In this document: positions 28,281 through 37,759 of the stretch, piece by piece
Position numbering within the stretch: the first letter of the stretch is position 1
Layout of the letters: the number at the start of each line of letters is the position of its first letter
Origin: Sphingopyxis sp. JAI108
GTDB lineage: Bacteria > Pseudomonadota > Alphaproteobacteria > Sphingomonadales > Sphingomonadaceae
Assembly (NCBI RefSeq): GCF_013410105.1
Contig: NZ_JACCCJ010000001.1
Location: 2,046,001-2,110,000 of the forward strand
Direction of reading: 5' to 3'
DNA length: 64,000 bases
Notes under the pieces: generated by a model
What the model saw: the letters and a program-made list of their open reading frames with translations, nothing else
Databases searched by the model: none
Told to the model about the DNA's origin: nothing
Made by a program: the position numbers and the translations under genes

Positions 28281-29018
28281 TTAAAATTCTCTGGCCAGAA
28301 GGACCAACGGCGACAGGAATGCCGGCGCGGCGCGCAATATTTCCTTATACTCGCGGCGCTGGGGCGAATCGCCGACAATCACGACATCGTTCGGGAATAT
28401 CTCCGGATCGGCATAATTGCCGCGGCGTATACCCTCGAGATTGTAGATGCCGACAAATTGCTTGTTGCCGATGTTGCGGAACACCACGACATCTTCGAGC
28501 TTCGCAAACTCGTTCAACCCACCGGCGAGTGCGACGGCGCGCATCAGCGTCATACGGCCGACGACCGGATAGGAACCGGACTTGTTGACCTGCCCGTCGA
28601 CGGTCACCGACATCGATTGCAGCGCCAGCGGGTTGCTCGTCGATTTGAAGTTGACCGAAACCTGCGGGTCGCGAACATAACGATGCATCAGCTTTTCGCG
28701 AATTTCGCCGGCTACGACGTCGGGCGTCTTGCCTGCCGCGGCGATCATGCCTGCCAAGGGGAAGGAGAAATTGCCGTCCCCATCGGTCATGATATCACGC
28801 TGCATTTCCTCGACGCCAAACACCTCGACGCGGAGTTCGGTGAATGGCCCGATAAAGGACGAGCGGGTCGAACGGACCACGTCGCTGGCTTCCGGCATCG
28901 GCAGCGATGGCAGCACCGTGATGGGCGTTCCTGCCCGGCTGCCGACGGGCGCCGGGTCCTTTGCGCATCCGGTTAAGGCGGCTGCGATGAGTGCAACGGA
29001 AAGGTAGCGATGATTCAT
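28281..29018 (-). CDS. Wza-type polysaccharide export outer membrane lipoprotein
   Basis: The ATG at 29018 gives 245 aa with a lipoprotein signal peptide and lipobox ALTGC (Cys at residue 18). A Poly_export domain follows (LRVEVFGVEEMQRDIMTDGDGNFSFPLAG), then a SLBB-type domain (VTVDGQVNKSGSYPVVGRMTLMRAV). It is shorter than Escherichia coli Wza (about 379 aa) and has fewer SLBB repeats, as in many alphaproteobacteria. It forms the outer-membrane channel for the polymer. The wzc-type gene starts seven bases downstream, so the pair is co-transcribed. Confidence 0.88.
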   Translation of the reverse strand: MNHRYLSVALIAAALTGCAKDPAPVGSRAGTPITVLPSLPMPEASDVVRSTRSSFIGPFTELRVEVFGVEEMQRDIMTDGDGNFSFPLAGMIAAAGKTPDVVAGEIREKLMHRYVRDPQVSVNFKSTSNPLALQSMSVTVDGQVNKSGSYPVVGRMTLMRAVALAGGLNEFAKLEDVVVFRNIGNKQFVGIYNLEGIRRGNYADPEIFPNDVVIVGDSPQRREYKEILRAAPAFLSPLVLLAREF

Positions 29019-29086
29019 AGGAAATATATCAGGTCCAAGATGTGGGCTGGGCAAAGGCTATAGAGGCTGTCGAATTGCCTGCAAGC

Positions 29087-30532
29087 CTAATCCCGAGAAC
29101 GCGCGGTCCGTGGGCAACAAAGCAACAGGACGGCCATAATGCCCAATATTTGCAGCGACGGCACCCGCAACGGATAGTCAACAGCGCTTGCGGCAACCAG
29201 CAGCAGAATTACGCCCAGCAATGCCAGACGATTATCGCCGCGATGCCCCTTCACCAGATTGCGGAGCCCGTGCGCGACGGCCCGGCGGGCGATCCAGGCC
29301 GCCGCAACCAGTGCGATGAGGACGAAGGGCAAACCGCCCGTAATCACCATTTCCGCCAAATCATTGTGCGCGTGGTTGAAATAGCTCGGCAAAAGGAGCG
29401 AATCGGGTTCGAACATCTTGTATGCGTCGGGAAAGGAGCCGAAACCGCTGCCGGTCGTCCAGAAAAGGGCCATCATTTGCTGCACGGCCGGCCACGCCAG
29501 AACGCGCAAATCCTCGGCGACGCTCTGCTCGGCGAGGCGACTGATCGACGTGCTGCGGTCGGCGAGGCTGATGATCGTCACCGAAAGCACGCCCAGCAGA
29601 ACCGGCGGCGCCCAAGCCCAGACGAGCGCCATGCGCGAAACGGATACGCGTCGCGGATCGCCGTGTCGTCCGACGGGACGCGTGCGCCAGGCCGGCACGA
29701 CCATCGCATAGCCCAGGACAAAGGCGACGAAGCCGGCCACCAGTCCTGCGCGCGATCCGATCATGACGGTCATCGCCGTGGACAATAAGGCGGCCAGCGC
29801 GAGGAGGAGCTGGGCCGACCGCCGTTGCCGCTTGCGCATGAGTTCGTCCCGCAGCAACGCCGCGGCTATGAGCACCGCACAAGCCTGCATGACGGCATGG
29901 TGATTGCGGTTCGCGAACAGGCCGACCATCGCGTTGGAATTGGTGATGCGATAAAGATAGGCCGCATTCCCCGTCCCCAGCAGTACCTGCATGAATCCGA
30001 GCATGGCACTCACGGCTGCAATTGCGACGAATGCCGCCAGCAGCCTGGGATAGTCTTCGGCATCCAGTCGCGCGATCAGGCAAGCCGCGGCAAGCGGCAC
30101 GGTCATCCCGAGCAGGCTGTTCCAGGTATCCGACGGCGTCAGGCTGATCGGCCGCCACAAATCGGCTTGTCCAAGCAACCTGTCGATCGCAACGATCGTC
30201 TCGCGACCGGGCAGGCCATGCCAGATATCCGGCGGCAGCGGCACGAGTTGCAACGCGATCCAAACGGTCAATGCCAGAAGCAACACCAGCGGCACGCGAA
30301 CTCGCCGCCAATCGGCGCTTTGCATCCCCGCAATCGCCCAACACATGAACATCACCGATGCGGCGCGCAGCAATGGCAGGGAAGCAATATCGCTGCGCGA
30401 TCCGCCGCCAAGCAGGAAAACCAGCACGACAAACAGGATGACGATCAAACCCGGCGTCGCCAGATTCTGCCCGCTCTGCCTCGATCGGTGCGCTCTGGGT
30501 TTGCTAGCCCTAGGATTTCGTATTTCTTGCAT
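29087..30532 (-). CDS. O-antigen ligase/polymerase family membrane protein (Wzy_C superfamily)
   Basis: The start is taken at the ATG at 30532 (481 aa); the frame continues open to 30736 but that part overlaps the methyltransferase gene. About 10-12 transmembrane helices are predicted. The family motif is FNHAHNDLAEMVITGG in the large periplasmic loop near residue 400. It is encoded upstream of the Wza/Wzc pair. It is the second Wzy_C-type protein in this locus, so one may polymerise and the other ligate or serve a second polymer. Confidence 0.78.
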   Translation of the reverse strand: MQEIRNPRASKPRAHRSRQSGQNLATPGLIVILFVVLVFLLGGGSRSDIASLPLLRAASVMFMCWAIAGMQSADWRRVRVPLVLLLALTVWIALQLVPLPPDIWHGLPGRETIVAIDRLLGQADLWRPISLTPSDTWNSLLGMTVPLAAACLIARLDAEDYPRLLAAFVAIAAVSAMLGFMQVLLGTGNAAYLYRITNSNAMVGLFANRNHHAVMQACAVLIAAALLRDELMRKRQRRSAQLLLALAALLSTAMTVMIGSRAGLVAGFVAFVLGYAMVVPAWRTRPVGRHGDPRRVSVSRMALVWAWAPPVLLGVLSVTIISLADRSTSISRLAEQSVAEDLRVLAWPAVQQMMALFWTTGSGFGSFPDAYKMFEPDSLLLPSYFNHAHNDLAEMVITGGLPFVLIALVAAAWIARRAVAHGLRNLVKGHRGDNRLALLGVILLLVAASAVDYPLRVPSLQILGIMAVLLLCCPRTARSRD

Positions 30533-30672
30533 ATGGCCCGGTGCGAGGTTGTGAAAGAGCGGAGCGCTTAAACTTTCCGTCGATAGGAGGCAAGCGACGG
30601 GGCTGAAACTATGGCGAACCGGGCAGGACGCCCGACCACAAGCTTTTGCCGATCCCGATTTAGCGGTGGCGC

Positions 30673-31440
30673 TCAGCTGCGCTCGAAAACGGCGTCGAAA
30701 ATCGTGGAGCCATCCGACCGTTGCCGCTCGCTCCATCCTTCCTTGTTCAGGAAGGCGACGATCTCCGATCCATGGTGCTCTCCGCGGATGTTCGAACTGA
30801 TCTCGATGATGATCACGTCGATTTTCTGAAGGAATCCGAGATTCTTGAGCACACCGAGTACGATCGTCTCGGCGCCTTCGACGTCTATCTTGGCGATGAT
30901 GCGCGATCCGCGGCTCGAATCGAAGGCCCGGGCCATATCGTCGGAAGAAACCGAGGGGACGGTGATGCGGGTGCCTGTCCCGAACATGCTCGCGGCGCCG
31001 GAATGCTGGTCGGGAACGGAGAGTTCGACCGACGGCGTTTCCGCGATCGCGGCGTTGAAAGCCGTGACCAGGTCGCGACGCCCGTTGGCCTCGATATTCC
31101 GCGCGAGATAGGCGAAAGTCGCAGGATTCGGCTCAAAGGCGAAAACGCGCTCGCAATTCGGATTTGCGGACGCGCAGAGCGCGTACAAGCCCTGATTCGA
31201 GCCGATATCGAGGAAGGTGAACGGCTGGTCCTGCGATGCGATAACGTCGCTGATGAAGCACCCGTAGGCACCCACCATGCAGGCTCTATAGGTCGAATCG
31301 GTGGGGTTCCATGCCATCCGCGGTCCGTAATAGGACCGCCCGAACTCGCACGGCAGGGATCTCATCGCCTTCAGCCCACGCTGCTTGCCCCGAAATCGCG
31401 GCAAGCTTCGGCAATAGAATGTCACGATATTGTCTAGCAT
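30673..31440 (-). CDS. FkbM-family SAM-dependent methyltransferase
   Basis: A 255-aa protein with the FkbM family signature: SAM site FLDIGSNQGLYALCA at about residue 75, acidic FAFEPNPATFAYLARNI and the characteristic KIDVEGAETIVL near residue 183. FkbM enzymes O-methylate small molecules and sugars. Within this locus it may methylate a hydroxyl of the repeat unit or the chain end, which in some systems stops elongation. The gene precedes the ligase-like gene with a gap of 140 nt. Confidence 0.85.
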   Translation of the reverse strand: MLDNIVTFYCRSLPRFRGKQRGLKAMRSLPCEFGRSYYGPRMAWNPTDSTYRACMVGAYGCFISDVIASQDQPFTFLDIGSNQGLYALCASANPNCERVFAFEPNPATFAYLARNIEANGRRDLVTAFNAAIAETPSVELSVPDQHSGAASMFGTGTRITVPSVSSDDMARAFDSSRGSRIIAKIDVEGAETIVLGVLKNLGFLQKIDVIIIEISSNIRGEHHGSEIVAFLNKEGWSERQRSDGSTIFDAVFERS

Positions 31441-31543
31441 TGCGACGGGCTACGTGGCCCGGGCCGAAAGATCAATCGGGAACGGAACGCGGTCGAAGCC
31501 CTCTTCAGCGGCCGGGATGCGAAACGGCATCGGCCACCGCCGT

Positions 31544-32329
31544 TCAGGCGGCATTTTCCATCTGTTCCCCGCGCGCGAAAAGAAACCATCGTTTCCGGCC
31601 CTGCAGGCCGAGCGCCGCGAGCGTACCGCTACGAAAGGCCCCCACGTCGATGCCGATGCGATTCGCCTGTTCGTCGGGCTGCAACGTGATACTGTGCCCA
31701 TGAACTATCATTTTGCCGTGATCGCCCAGATCGTCGAGGAAATCGTCGCGGATCCACCTGAGGTCGGACAGCGACTGTTTTTCGAGAGGGACGCCTGGGC
31801 GAATTCCCGCATGCACGAAAGCATAATCGCCAATCTCGATGACATCCTCTCCCTGCCCCAGGAAGTGGACATGGTCCGGCGGAACGAGTTTCGGCAGGCG
31901 CTCCGCCACCTCCTCGAAAGATGCTTCGGCGAAACCTGAATCATCCTTCCAATAGCTACGGACCGTCGCTTCCCCACCGATCCGCATGAAATAGCGCAGC
32001 CGCCGGACGTCACCGGTCAGCGCGGCGAGAAAGCATTCTTCGTGATTCCCGATGATCAGGCGCGTATCGGGAAATTCGTCGCCGAGCCGCATGGCGCGAT
32101 CGACGACTTCGGCTGACTGAGGGCCGCGATCAACCAGATCGCCCAGCAATATGAGGGTCACATCGGCAGGGTCCCGAGCGGCATTGTCCGTGCGAATATG
32201 ATCTACGATCTGACCGAACAGATCGTCGCGGCCGTGAATGTCGCCGATTGCGTAAACGCGCTGGCCTTCGGGGATGGAAAAGCCGCCGAGCGCCGGTTGG
32301 GCTGGCCGGCTTTTGCGCTTCCAAAACAT
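31544..32329 (-). CDS. PP2A/PPP-type serine/threonine phosphatase (metallophosphoesterase)
   Basis: A 261-aa metallophosphatase with the full PPP-family motif set: AIGDIHGRDD, LGDLVDRGPQS, IGNHEECF, FVHAGIRPG and VHGHSIT. It resembles bacteriophage lambda phosphatase and diadenosine tetraphosphatase-like enzymes. It is the first minus-strand gene of the polysaccharide group and divergent from manA. It could dephosphorylate a protein or a nucleotide. A link with the tyrosine kinase of the locus is possible by position only, because PPP enzymes typically act on Ser/Thr phosphates. Confidence 0.85.
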   Translation of the reverse strand: MFWKRKSRPAQPALGGFSIPEGQRVYAIGDIHGRDDLFGQIVDHIRTDNAARDPADVTLILLGDLVDRGPQSAEVVDRAMRLGDEFPDTRLIIGNHEECFLAALTGDVRRLRYFMRIGGEATVRSYWKDDSGFAEASFEEVAERLPKLVPPDHVHFLGQGEDVIEIGDYAFVHAGIRPGVPLEKQSLSDLRWIRDDFLDDLGDHGKMIVHGHSITLQPDEQANRIGIDVGAFRSGTLAALGLQGRKRWFLFARGEQMENAA

Positions 32330-32561
32330 GACAAGTGGGACCGATCTACCTAAATTTAATCAACATCGATGCGGAAAAACTGGGCTTTCCAGCGAAAGCT
32401 CGCCCTTACCCCCCCATAAGGAACGTGGCAATATACGCCGGGCAAGTCGAAGCGTTGCATTGCTCGTGCGCTGCTGCTGGCAATGGTGTGGCTATGTAGC
32501 CAAGAGAGTCGCACCTGGCGCTTCTCTTGACCCCGGTGCGGCGACGTCACAAGGCAGGGAC

Positions 32562-33368
32562 ATGTTCGTTCGACTGCAAACATCCGTCGTCGAAAAGCCA
32601 TGGGGCCGCACCGACATTCCGACCGATTTCGGCGATTTCAGCGGGCGTCGCATCGGCGAAATCTGGTTCGCCCATCCCGACGGCGACGACGCGCCGATCA
32701 TGGTCAAGTTCCTCTTCACCTCGGAGCGGCTCTCGATTCAGGTCCATCCCGACGACGAAGCCGCGCGTGCCGCCGGCTATCCGCGCGGCAAGGAGGAATG
32801 CTGGCTGATCCTCGATGCGAAGCCGGGCGCCGAACTCGGGGTCGGCCTGAACCGCGAGATCAGCCGCGAGGAACTCCACGACGCCGCGCTCGACGGCGGC
32901 ATTGTCGATATGGTCGACTGGCGCCAGTCGCAGACCGACGATTTCGTCTATAACCGCGCCGGCACGATCCACGCCATCGGCGGCGGACTGACCGTCGTCG
33001 AGGTGCAGCAGAATGTCGACTGCACCTATCGCCTCTACGACTATGGCCGCCCGCGCGAACTGCACCTCGACGAAGGGCTGAAGGTCGCAAGGCCCGGCCC
33101 GGTCCACGACCCGCGCGACACAGTTGTCGATCCGCATGCGAACCGCATGCTCGTCAGCGGCCCGCACTTCTTTCTCGCGCATCTCGCCGCGCCGGTTGAT
33201 TCCGCCCTGCTCGCACAGGCACAGGGCGAGCTGACCTTCGTACCGCTGGCGGCGGGCTGCCGTGTCGCCGGCGAACGCGTCGCGCTTGGCGAAGCCGTGC
33301 TGCTCACAGACCCGTCGGCGATCGAGATCGACGAGGGGGCCCGCGCGCTCCTGACCTGGCCCGCCTGA
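32562..33368 (+). CDS. manA: Class I mannose-6-phosphate isomerase
   Basis: The ATG at 32562 has AGGCAGGGA upstream and gives 268 aa. Zinc-site motifs of the cupin fold are visible: [12 protein letters not shown] (Gln and His), GKEECWLIL (Glu) and [13 protein letters not shown] (His). It interconverts mannose-6-phosphate and fructose-6-phosphate, feeding GDP-mannose synthesis. The protein is about a third shorter than E. coli ManA (391 aa), as is common in alphaproteobacteria. It lies divergent from the phosphatase gene across 232 nt. Confidence 0.9.
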   Translation: MFVRLQTSVVEKPWGRTDIPTDFGDFSGRRIGEIWFAHPDGDDAPIMVKFLFTSERLSIQVHPDDEAARAAGYPRGKEECWLILDAKPGAELGVGLNREISREELHDAALDGGIVDMVDWRQSQTDDFVYNRAGTIHAIGGGLTVVEVQQNVDCTYRLYDYGRPRELHLDEGLKVARPGPVHDPRDTVVDPHANRMLVSGPHFFLAHLAAPVDSALLAQAQGELTFVPLAAGCRVAGERVALGEAVLLTDPSAIEIDEGARALLTWPA

Positions 33369-33423
33369 CCACCAACCAGCCCTCCCCTTGCGGCCCCGGC
33401 GCCCATCGCCCATATCCCGCCGC

Positions 33424-33990
33424 ATGACCAATCCTCATGCGCAAAGTGCCGCGCCCTGGCACGGAACCACCATCCTTTCCGCCCGTAGCGAAGACAAGGT
33501 CGTCATTATCGGCGACGGCCAGGTGTCGATGGGCCAGACCGTAATGAAACCCAACGCCCGCAAGGTGCGGCGCCTCCACGACGGCAGCGTCATCGGCGGC
33601 TTTGCCGGCGCGACTGCCGACGCCTTCACCCTCTTCGAGCGCCTCGAAGCCAAGCTCGAGCGCCACAACGGCCAGTTGCTGCGCGCGGCCGTCGAACTCG
33701 CCAAGGACTGGCGCACGGACAAGTATCTGCGCAACCTCGAGGCGATGATGATCGTCGCCGACAAGGAGGTCACGCTCGTCATCACGGGCAACGGCGACGT
33801 GCTCGAACCGCTGGGCGGCATTGCGGCGATCGGCTCGGGGGGCAATTTCGCGCTCTCGGCGGCGCGCGCGCTCGCCGATTATGAAAAGGACCCTGCGGTG
33901 CTGACGAAGAAGGCGATGGAGGTCGCCGCCGACATCTGCGTCTACACCAATGACCAGTTCACGGCCGAGACCATCGACATCAAGGGCTGA
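33424..33990 (+). CDS. hslV: HslV, proteolytic subunit of the HslUV (ClpYQ) protease
   Basis: A 188-aa Ntn-hydrolase. The catalytic Thr is T15 of HGTTILSAR, so a propeptide of about 14 residues must be removed. [13 protein letters not shown] and [18 protein letters not shown] are family signatures. The start codon ATG is 55 nt after manA. HslV forms a dodecamer activated by HslU. In most proteobacteria hslU follows directly; here a 1.1-kb oxidase gene is in between. Confidence 0.95.
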   Translation: MTNPHAQSAAPWHGTTILSARSEDKVVIIGDGQVSMGQTVMKPNARKVRRLHDGSVIGGFAGATADAFTLFERLEAKLERHNGQLLRAAVELAKDWRTDKYLRNLEAMMIVADKEVTLVITGNGDVLEPLGGIAAIGSGGNFALSAARALADYEKDPAVLTKKAMEVAADICVYTNDQFTAETIDIKG

Positions 33991-34007
33991 TCCTCTATGG
34001 TCGCGGG

Positions 34008-35093
34008 GTGATTCAACCGCTCCCCCGCCGCCATTTCGTCGCCGCCTCCGCCGCCCTCGCCCTCCCCGGCTGCGCGACCACGACCGCGCGAACCCCTGCC
34101 ACCTGCCTGATGCCGGTGAAGGCGTCACCCGACCGCGTCATCCGCACCGTCGCGGGCCTCCGCCCCTATCGCCCGGGCGGCTTCGTCGTGCGCGCCGACA
34201 CGCTCGGCACCAAGCGCCTCGTCCACAACTACGGCCACGGCGGGTCGGGCATCACGATGAGCTGGGGCACGTCGAAGCTCGCGATCGAGATGGGCGCCCC
34301 CGGGCACAGCGGCCCCGTCGCGGTGATCGGCGCCGGCATCGTCGGCCTGTCCACCGCACGGCTGCTTCAGGAAGCGGGCTTCCCGGTCACCGTTTATGCC
34401 AAGGCGCTGCCGCCCGACACCACCTCGAACATCGCAGGCGGACAATTCCACCCCTTCGGCCTGTTCAAGGCCGATGCCGTCACCCCCGAATGGCGGCGAC
34501 AATTCTCCGCGGCGCTCGATTACAGCTGGCGGCGTTTCCAGATCATGGTCGGCGACGATTATGGCGTTCGCTGGCTCACGACCTATTCCGAAGGCACTCC
34601 CGAGGAGCCCAAGCTTCCGACCTTCCCGCCCGCAACGCGCGCGCTTCGCCGGGACGAGCATCCCTTCCCGATCGAGCGGCTCTGGCAATATGACACGATC
34701 TATGTCGAAACGGGTCGCTATCTCCGCCAGATGATGCGCGATATCGAGGGCGCGGGCGGCCGCATCGCGGTACGCGGCTTCGCTTCGCCCGCCGAGATCG
34801 CGTCGCTGCCCGAAACGCTCGTCTTCAACTGCACCGGGCTCGGCGCGCGCGACCTGTTCGGCGACACCGAATTGATCCCGATCCGCGGCCAGCTCGCCAT
34901 CCTGATCCCCCAACCCGAAGTCCAATACGCCTTCACCGGCGACGCCGGATATATGTTCCCGCGCCCCGACGGGATCGTCATCGGCGGCAGCTACGAACGC
35001 AATATTTGGGAGGCCGAGCCCCAGCCCGAGCGCATCGCGCGCATCGTCGCCGCGCATCAGCGGCTTTTCTCCGGATTCCGCTGTCCCGCTTGA
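34008..35093 (+). CDS. Circularly permuted D-amino-acid-oxidase-like FAD protein
   Basis: Starts at a GTG 17 nt after hslV (361 aa). The N-terminus looks exported: RRHFVAASAALALPGC combines a possible Tat motif with a lipobox at Cys22. Residues 50-88 carry GLRPYRP and VHNYGHGGSGITMSWG, which in normal D-amino-acid oxidases form the C-terminal end. The FAD dinucleotide motif VIGAGIVGLSTARLL only appears at residues 106-120, followed by ALPPDTTSNIAGGQFHPFG. The protein ends after RGQLAILIPQPE and GGSYERN, without a second copy of the RPxRP/HNYGHGG block. Thus the order of segments is permuted while all expected parts are present. Substrate unknown; exported location inferred. Confidence 0.8.
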   Translation: MIQPLPRRHFVAASAALALPGCATTTARTPATCLMPVKASPDRVIRTVAGLRPYRPGGFVVRADTLGTKRLVHNYGHGGSGITMSWGTSKLAIEMGAPGHSGPVAVIGAGIVGLSTARLLQEAGFPVTVYAKALPPDTTSNIAGGQFHPFGLFKADAVTPEWRRQFSAALDYSWRRFQIMVGDDYGVRWLTTYSEGTPEEPKLPTFPPATRALRRDEHPFPIERLWQYDTIYVETGRYLRQMMRDIEGAGGRIAVRGFASPAEIASLPETLVFNCTGLGARDLFGDTELIPIRGQLAILIPQPEVQYAFTGDAGYMFPRPDGIVIGGSYERNIWEAEPQPERIARIVAAHQRLFSGFRCPA

Positions 35094-35154
35094 CTTGAAC
35101 CGACCCCTTCCCATCTAGCGGTCACATGAATTTCTTTCTGGAACTCTCCACAAA

Positions 35155-36456
35155 ATGAACAAAGACCTGACCCCGAAGGCGATCGTCGCCGCGCTCGACA
35201 CGCATATCATCGGCCAGACCGCGGCGAAGCGTGCGGTCGCCGTCGCGCTCCGCAACCGCTGGCGCCGCCAGCAGCTTTCGCCCGACCTGCGCGACGAGGT
35301 CAGCCCCAAGAATATCCTGATGATCGGCCCCACCGGCTGCGGCAAGACGGAGATTTCGCGCCGCCTCGCCAAGCTCGCCGACGCGCCTTTCATCAAGGTG
35401 GAGGCGACCAAGTTCACCGAGGTCGGCTATGTCGGCCGCGACGTCGAACAGATCGCGCGCGACCTTGTCGAGGAAGCGGTGCGGCTCGAGAAGGATCGCC
35501 GCCGCGAAGCCGTGCGCGCCGCCGCCGAGGAGGCCGCGATGGAGCGGCTGCTCGACGCACTCACCGGCAAGGGCGCCAGCGAGGCGACGCGCCAGAGTTT
35601 CCGCCAGCGCATCCGTGAGGGTCACCTCGACGAGAGCGAGGTCGAGATCGAGGTTGCCGACACCCCGAGCATGAACTTCGAGCTTCCCGGCCAGCCGGGG
35701 CAGATGAGCATGATCAACCTGTCGGACATGCTCGGCAAGGCGATGGGCGGCCCGCCCAAGAAGCGCCGCAAGCTGAAAGTCATCGAGGCCGCGACGCGGC
35801 TGATCGAGGAAGAGCAGGACAAGCGGCTCGACCAGGACGATGTCGCGCGCGTCGCGCTCGCCGATGCCGAGGCGAACGGCATCGTCTTCCTCGACGAGAT
35901 CGACAAGATCGCGGTCAGCGACGTGCGCGGCGGCTCGGTGAGCCGCGAGGGCGTCCAGCGCGACCTGTTGCCGCTGATCGAGGGCACGACGGTCGCGACC
36001 AAATATGGTCCGATGAAGACCGACCATATCCTTTTCATCGCGTCGGGCGCATTCCATGTCGCGAAGCCGAGCGACCTGCTCCCCGAACTTCAGGGCCGCC
36101 TCCCCATCCGCGTCGAGCTCGGCGCGCTCTCCGAAGAGGATTTTGTCCGTATTCTCAGTGAGACTAAGGCCGGACTTCCCGAACAATATGCAGCGTTGCT
36201 CGGCACCGAAGGCGTGACGCTGAACTTCTCCGACGACGCCATCGCACGCGTCGCGAAACTCGCGGCCGAAGTGAATGAAAAGGTAGAGAATATCGGCGCG
36301 CGCCGGCTCCAGACGATCATGGAGCGGCTGGTCGAGGAAATCAGCTTCACCGCCGAAGACGCGGGCGGCACGACGCTCGACATCGACGCCGCATATGTCG
36401 ATAGCCAGCTCGCCGACGTCGTCGGCGACACCGACCTAAGCAAATATGTACTTTAG
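35155..36456 (+). CDS. hslU: HslU, ATPase subunit of the HslUV protease
   Basis: A 433-aa AAA+ unfoldase. Walker A is GPTGCGKTE near residue 57-65 and Walker B is IVFLDEIDK near residue 243. The intermediate I-domain lies between (residues about 110-230). The C-terminus DTDLSKYVL matches the conserved tail that docks between HslV subunits. Expression with hslV presumably still occurs by read-through across the permuted oxidase gene, since gaps are 17 and 61 nt and all run on the same strand. Confidence 0.96.
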   Translation: MNKDLTPKAIVAALDTHIIGQTAAKRAVAVALRNRWRRQQLSPDLRDEVSPKNILMIGPTGCGKTEISRRLAKLADAPFIKVEATKFTEVGYVGRDVEQIARDLVEEAVRLEKDRRREAVRAAAEEAAMERLLDALTGKGASEATRQSFRQRIREGHLDESEVEIEVADTPSMNFELPGQPGQMSMINLSDMLGKAMGGPPKKRRKLKVIEAATRLIEEEQDKRLDQDDVARVALADAEANGIVFLDEIDKIAVSDVRGGSVSREGVQRDLLPLIEGTTVATKYGPMKTDHILFIASGAFHVAKPSDLLPELQGRLPIRVELGALSEEDFVRILSETKAGLPEQYAALLGTEGVTLNFSDDAIARVAKLAAEVNEKVENIGARRLQTIMERLVEEISFTAEDAGGTTLDIDAAYVDSQLADVVGDTDLSKYVL

Positions 36457-36776
36457 GGTGCAACGGCCAACCGGCGGTTGCGGCCTCTCTTTTCATCGTC
36501 ATCCCGGACTTGATCCGGGATCCAGAGTCGCGCCGTCATAAGGGCTCCCGGATCAAGTCCGGAATAACGAAGCCAAATAAACGCCTGATCGCTCACCTCA
36601 AAGTCCCCCTCCCTCAAGCCGCCACACACTCGAATCCACCCCCGACCAGCAAACCCAAATCCCGCTTCTTTTCAAACCGTCCATTTACCGAACTTCATTT
36701 GACTTTCGCGCGCCGTCAGTGCGATGAACGAGTGACACGGTCGAACCTGGGTCAAACGGCCGGCACGGAGACAGCA
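36457..36776. other. 320-nt intergenic stretch holding a palindromic repeat
   Basis: Between hslU and the RodZ-like gene. It holds the inverted repeat listed at 36497-36569. A 5-bp GCAAC/GTTGC stem at about 36461-36482 is too weak to call a terminator. No other gene-like feature is seen; the open frame continuing upstream from the RodZ-like start reads through the palindrome and is unlikely to be translated. Confidence 0.6.
36497..36569. repeat. REP-like inverted repeat (tcccggacttgatccggga type)
   Basis: Two 24-nt arms, 36497-36520 and 36546-36569, are reverse complements with two mismatches, separated by 25 nt. Each arm contains the core CCGGACTTGATCCGG, itself a near-palindrome. Elements of this type are dispersed intergenic repeats in many alphaproteobacteria. 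On RNA it would fold into a long hairpin that may protect the hslU 3' end. Confidence 0.8.
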
Positions 36777-37622
36777 ATGACGGATGAGGACGTCGCCCCC
36801 GAACAGGGCGAGTTGGCGATCACGCGCACCGGCGATCGGCTTCGGCTGGCGCGGGAAGCGGCTGGTCTGTCGCTCGCCGACGTGGCGACGCGCACGCGCA
36901 TTACCCAGCGTCATCTCGCCGCGATCGAAAAGTCCGATTTTTCGGAACTTCCGGGCCGGACCTATGTCACCGGTTTCGCGCGCGCCTATGCCCGCGCTGT
37001 CGACCTGCCCGAGGCCGAAATCGGTGCCGCGGTGCGTCAGGAACTCGAAGACGACGAATATGGCTCGCGGCCGCTTTACGAAGCCTATGAGCCGACCGAT
37101 CCCGCGCGCCTGCCCACCGCGCGGCTGACCTGGACCCTGGTTATCGTCACGCTGCTCCTCGCGTCGGCCTATGGCGTCTGGCGCTTCCTTTCGGTCGAAC
37201 CCGACGAGGCATTGATCGCCGCGCAAAACCGTGCCGCGGATGAATCCGAAGCGCCACAAGCCGACACCGCCGCGGCGCCTGAAGCCAAAGCGGGCGCCGC
37301 CGCCGTCGCGGCGAACGCGCCGGTCGTGCTGACCGGCCTTTCGGAAGTCTGGATCGGCTTCGACGATGCCACTGGCAAAACCGAGAACTGGCGCACGCTC
37401 GATGCGGGCGAAGTGTATCAGGTTCCGCCCGCCTATATCGAGCAGTTCACGCTGCGGACCAGCATCCCTCAGGCGCTGCGGGTCACCGTCGGCGGCCGCG
37501 ATATCGGATCCATCGGGCCGGCCGACACGCTCGTGAAGGGCGTTTCGCTGAAACCCGCGGACCTTGTCGCGCGCACCGAAGGCGGCGCAGCAATCCCCGC
37601 GGGACCGCGCCCCAAGGGCTGA
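36777..37622 (+). CDS. RodZ-like HTH membrane protein with DUF4115 domain
   Basis: Starts at the ATG with GGAG upstream (281 aa). A helix-turn-helix domain of the HTH_25 type occupies residues about 18-85 (LRLAREAAGLSLADVATRTRI, LPGRTYVTGFARAYAR). One transmembrane helix lies at about 115-138. An Ala/Glu-rich linker precedes a periplasmic beta-rich DUF4115 domain (SEVWIGFDDATGKTENWRTL). This is the architecture of RodZ, which links MreB to the cell envelope. It is followed by cpoB 137 nt downstream. Confidence 0.82.
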   Translation: MTDEDVAPEQGELAITRTGDRLRLAREAAGLSLADVATRTRITQRHLAAIEKSDFSELPGRTYVTGFARAYARAVDLPEAEIGAAVRQELEDDEYGSRPLYEAYEPTDPARLPTARLTWTLVIVTLLLASAYGVWRFLSVEPDEALIAAQNRAADESEAPQADTAAAPEAKAGAAAVAANAPVVLTGLSEVWIGFDDATGKTENWRTLDAGEVYQVPPAYIEQFTLRTSIPQALRVTVGGRDIGSIGPADTLVKGVSLKPADLVARTEGGAAIPAGPRPKG

Positions 37623-37759
37623 CCAACAGGGACAATCGGGACCGAAACCCGGTCATTCGGGCCGGTTCGAGCGGCAGCGCACCGAAATGGGTTTGCGCTG
37701 GCGCCGATTGCCGCGTTATGGACGGCGAAATTGGTTAATCAGTGGGAACCTAACGGCAG

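Noticed and set aside
8195-33368. Whole polysaccharide locus as a mobile island
   Set aside because: No integrase, transposase, flanking direct repeat or tRNA junction is seen. Except for the AT-rich part of wzy the composition matches the rest of the window.
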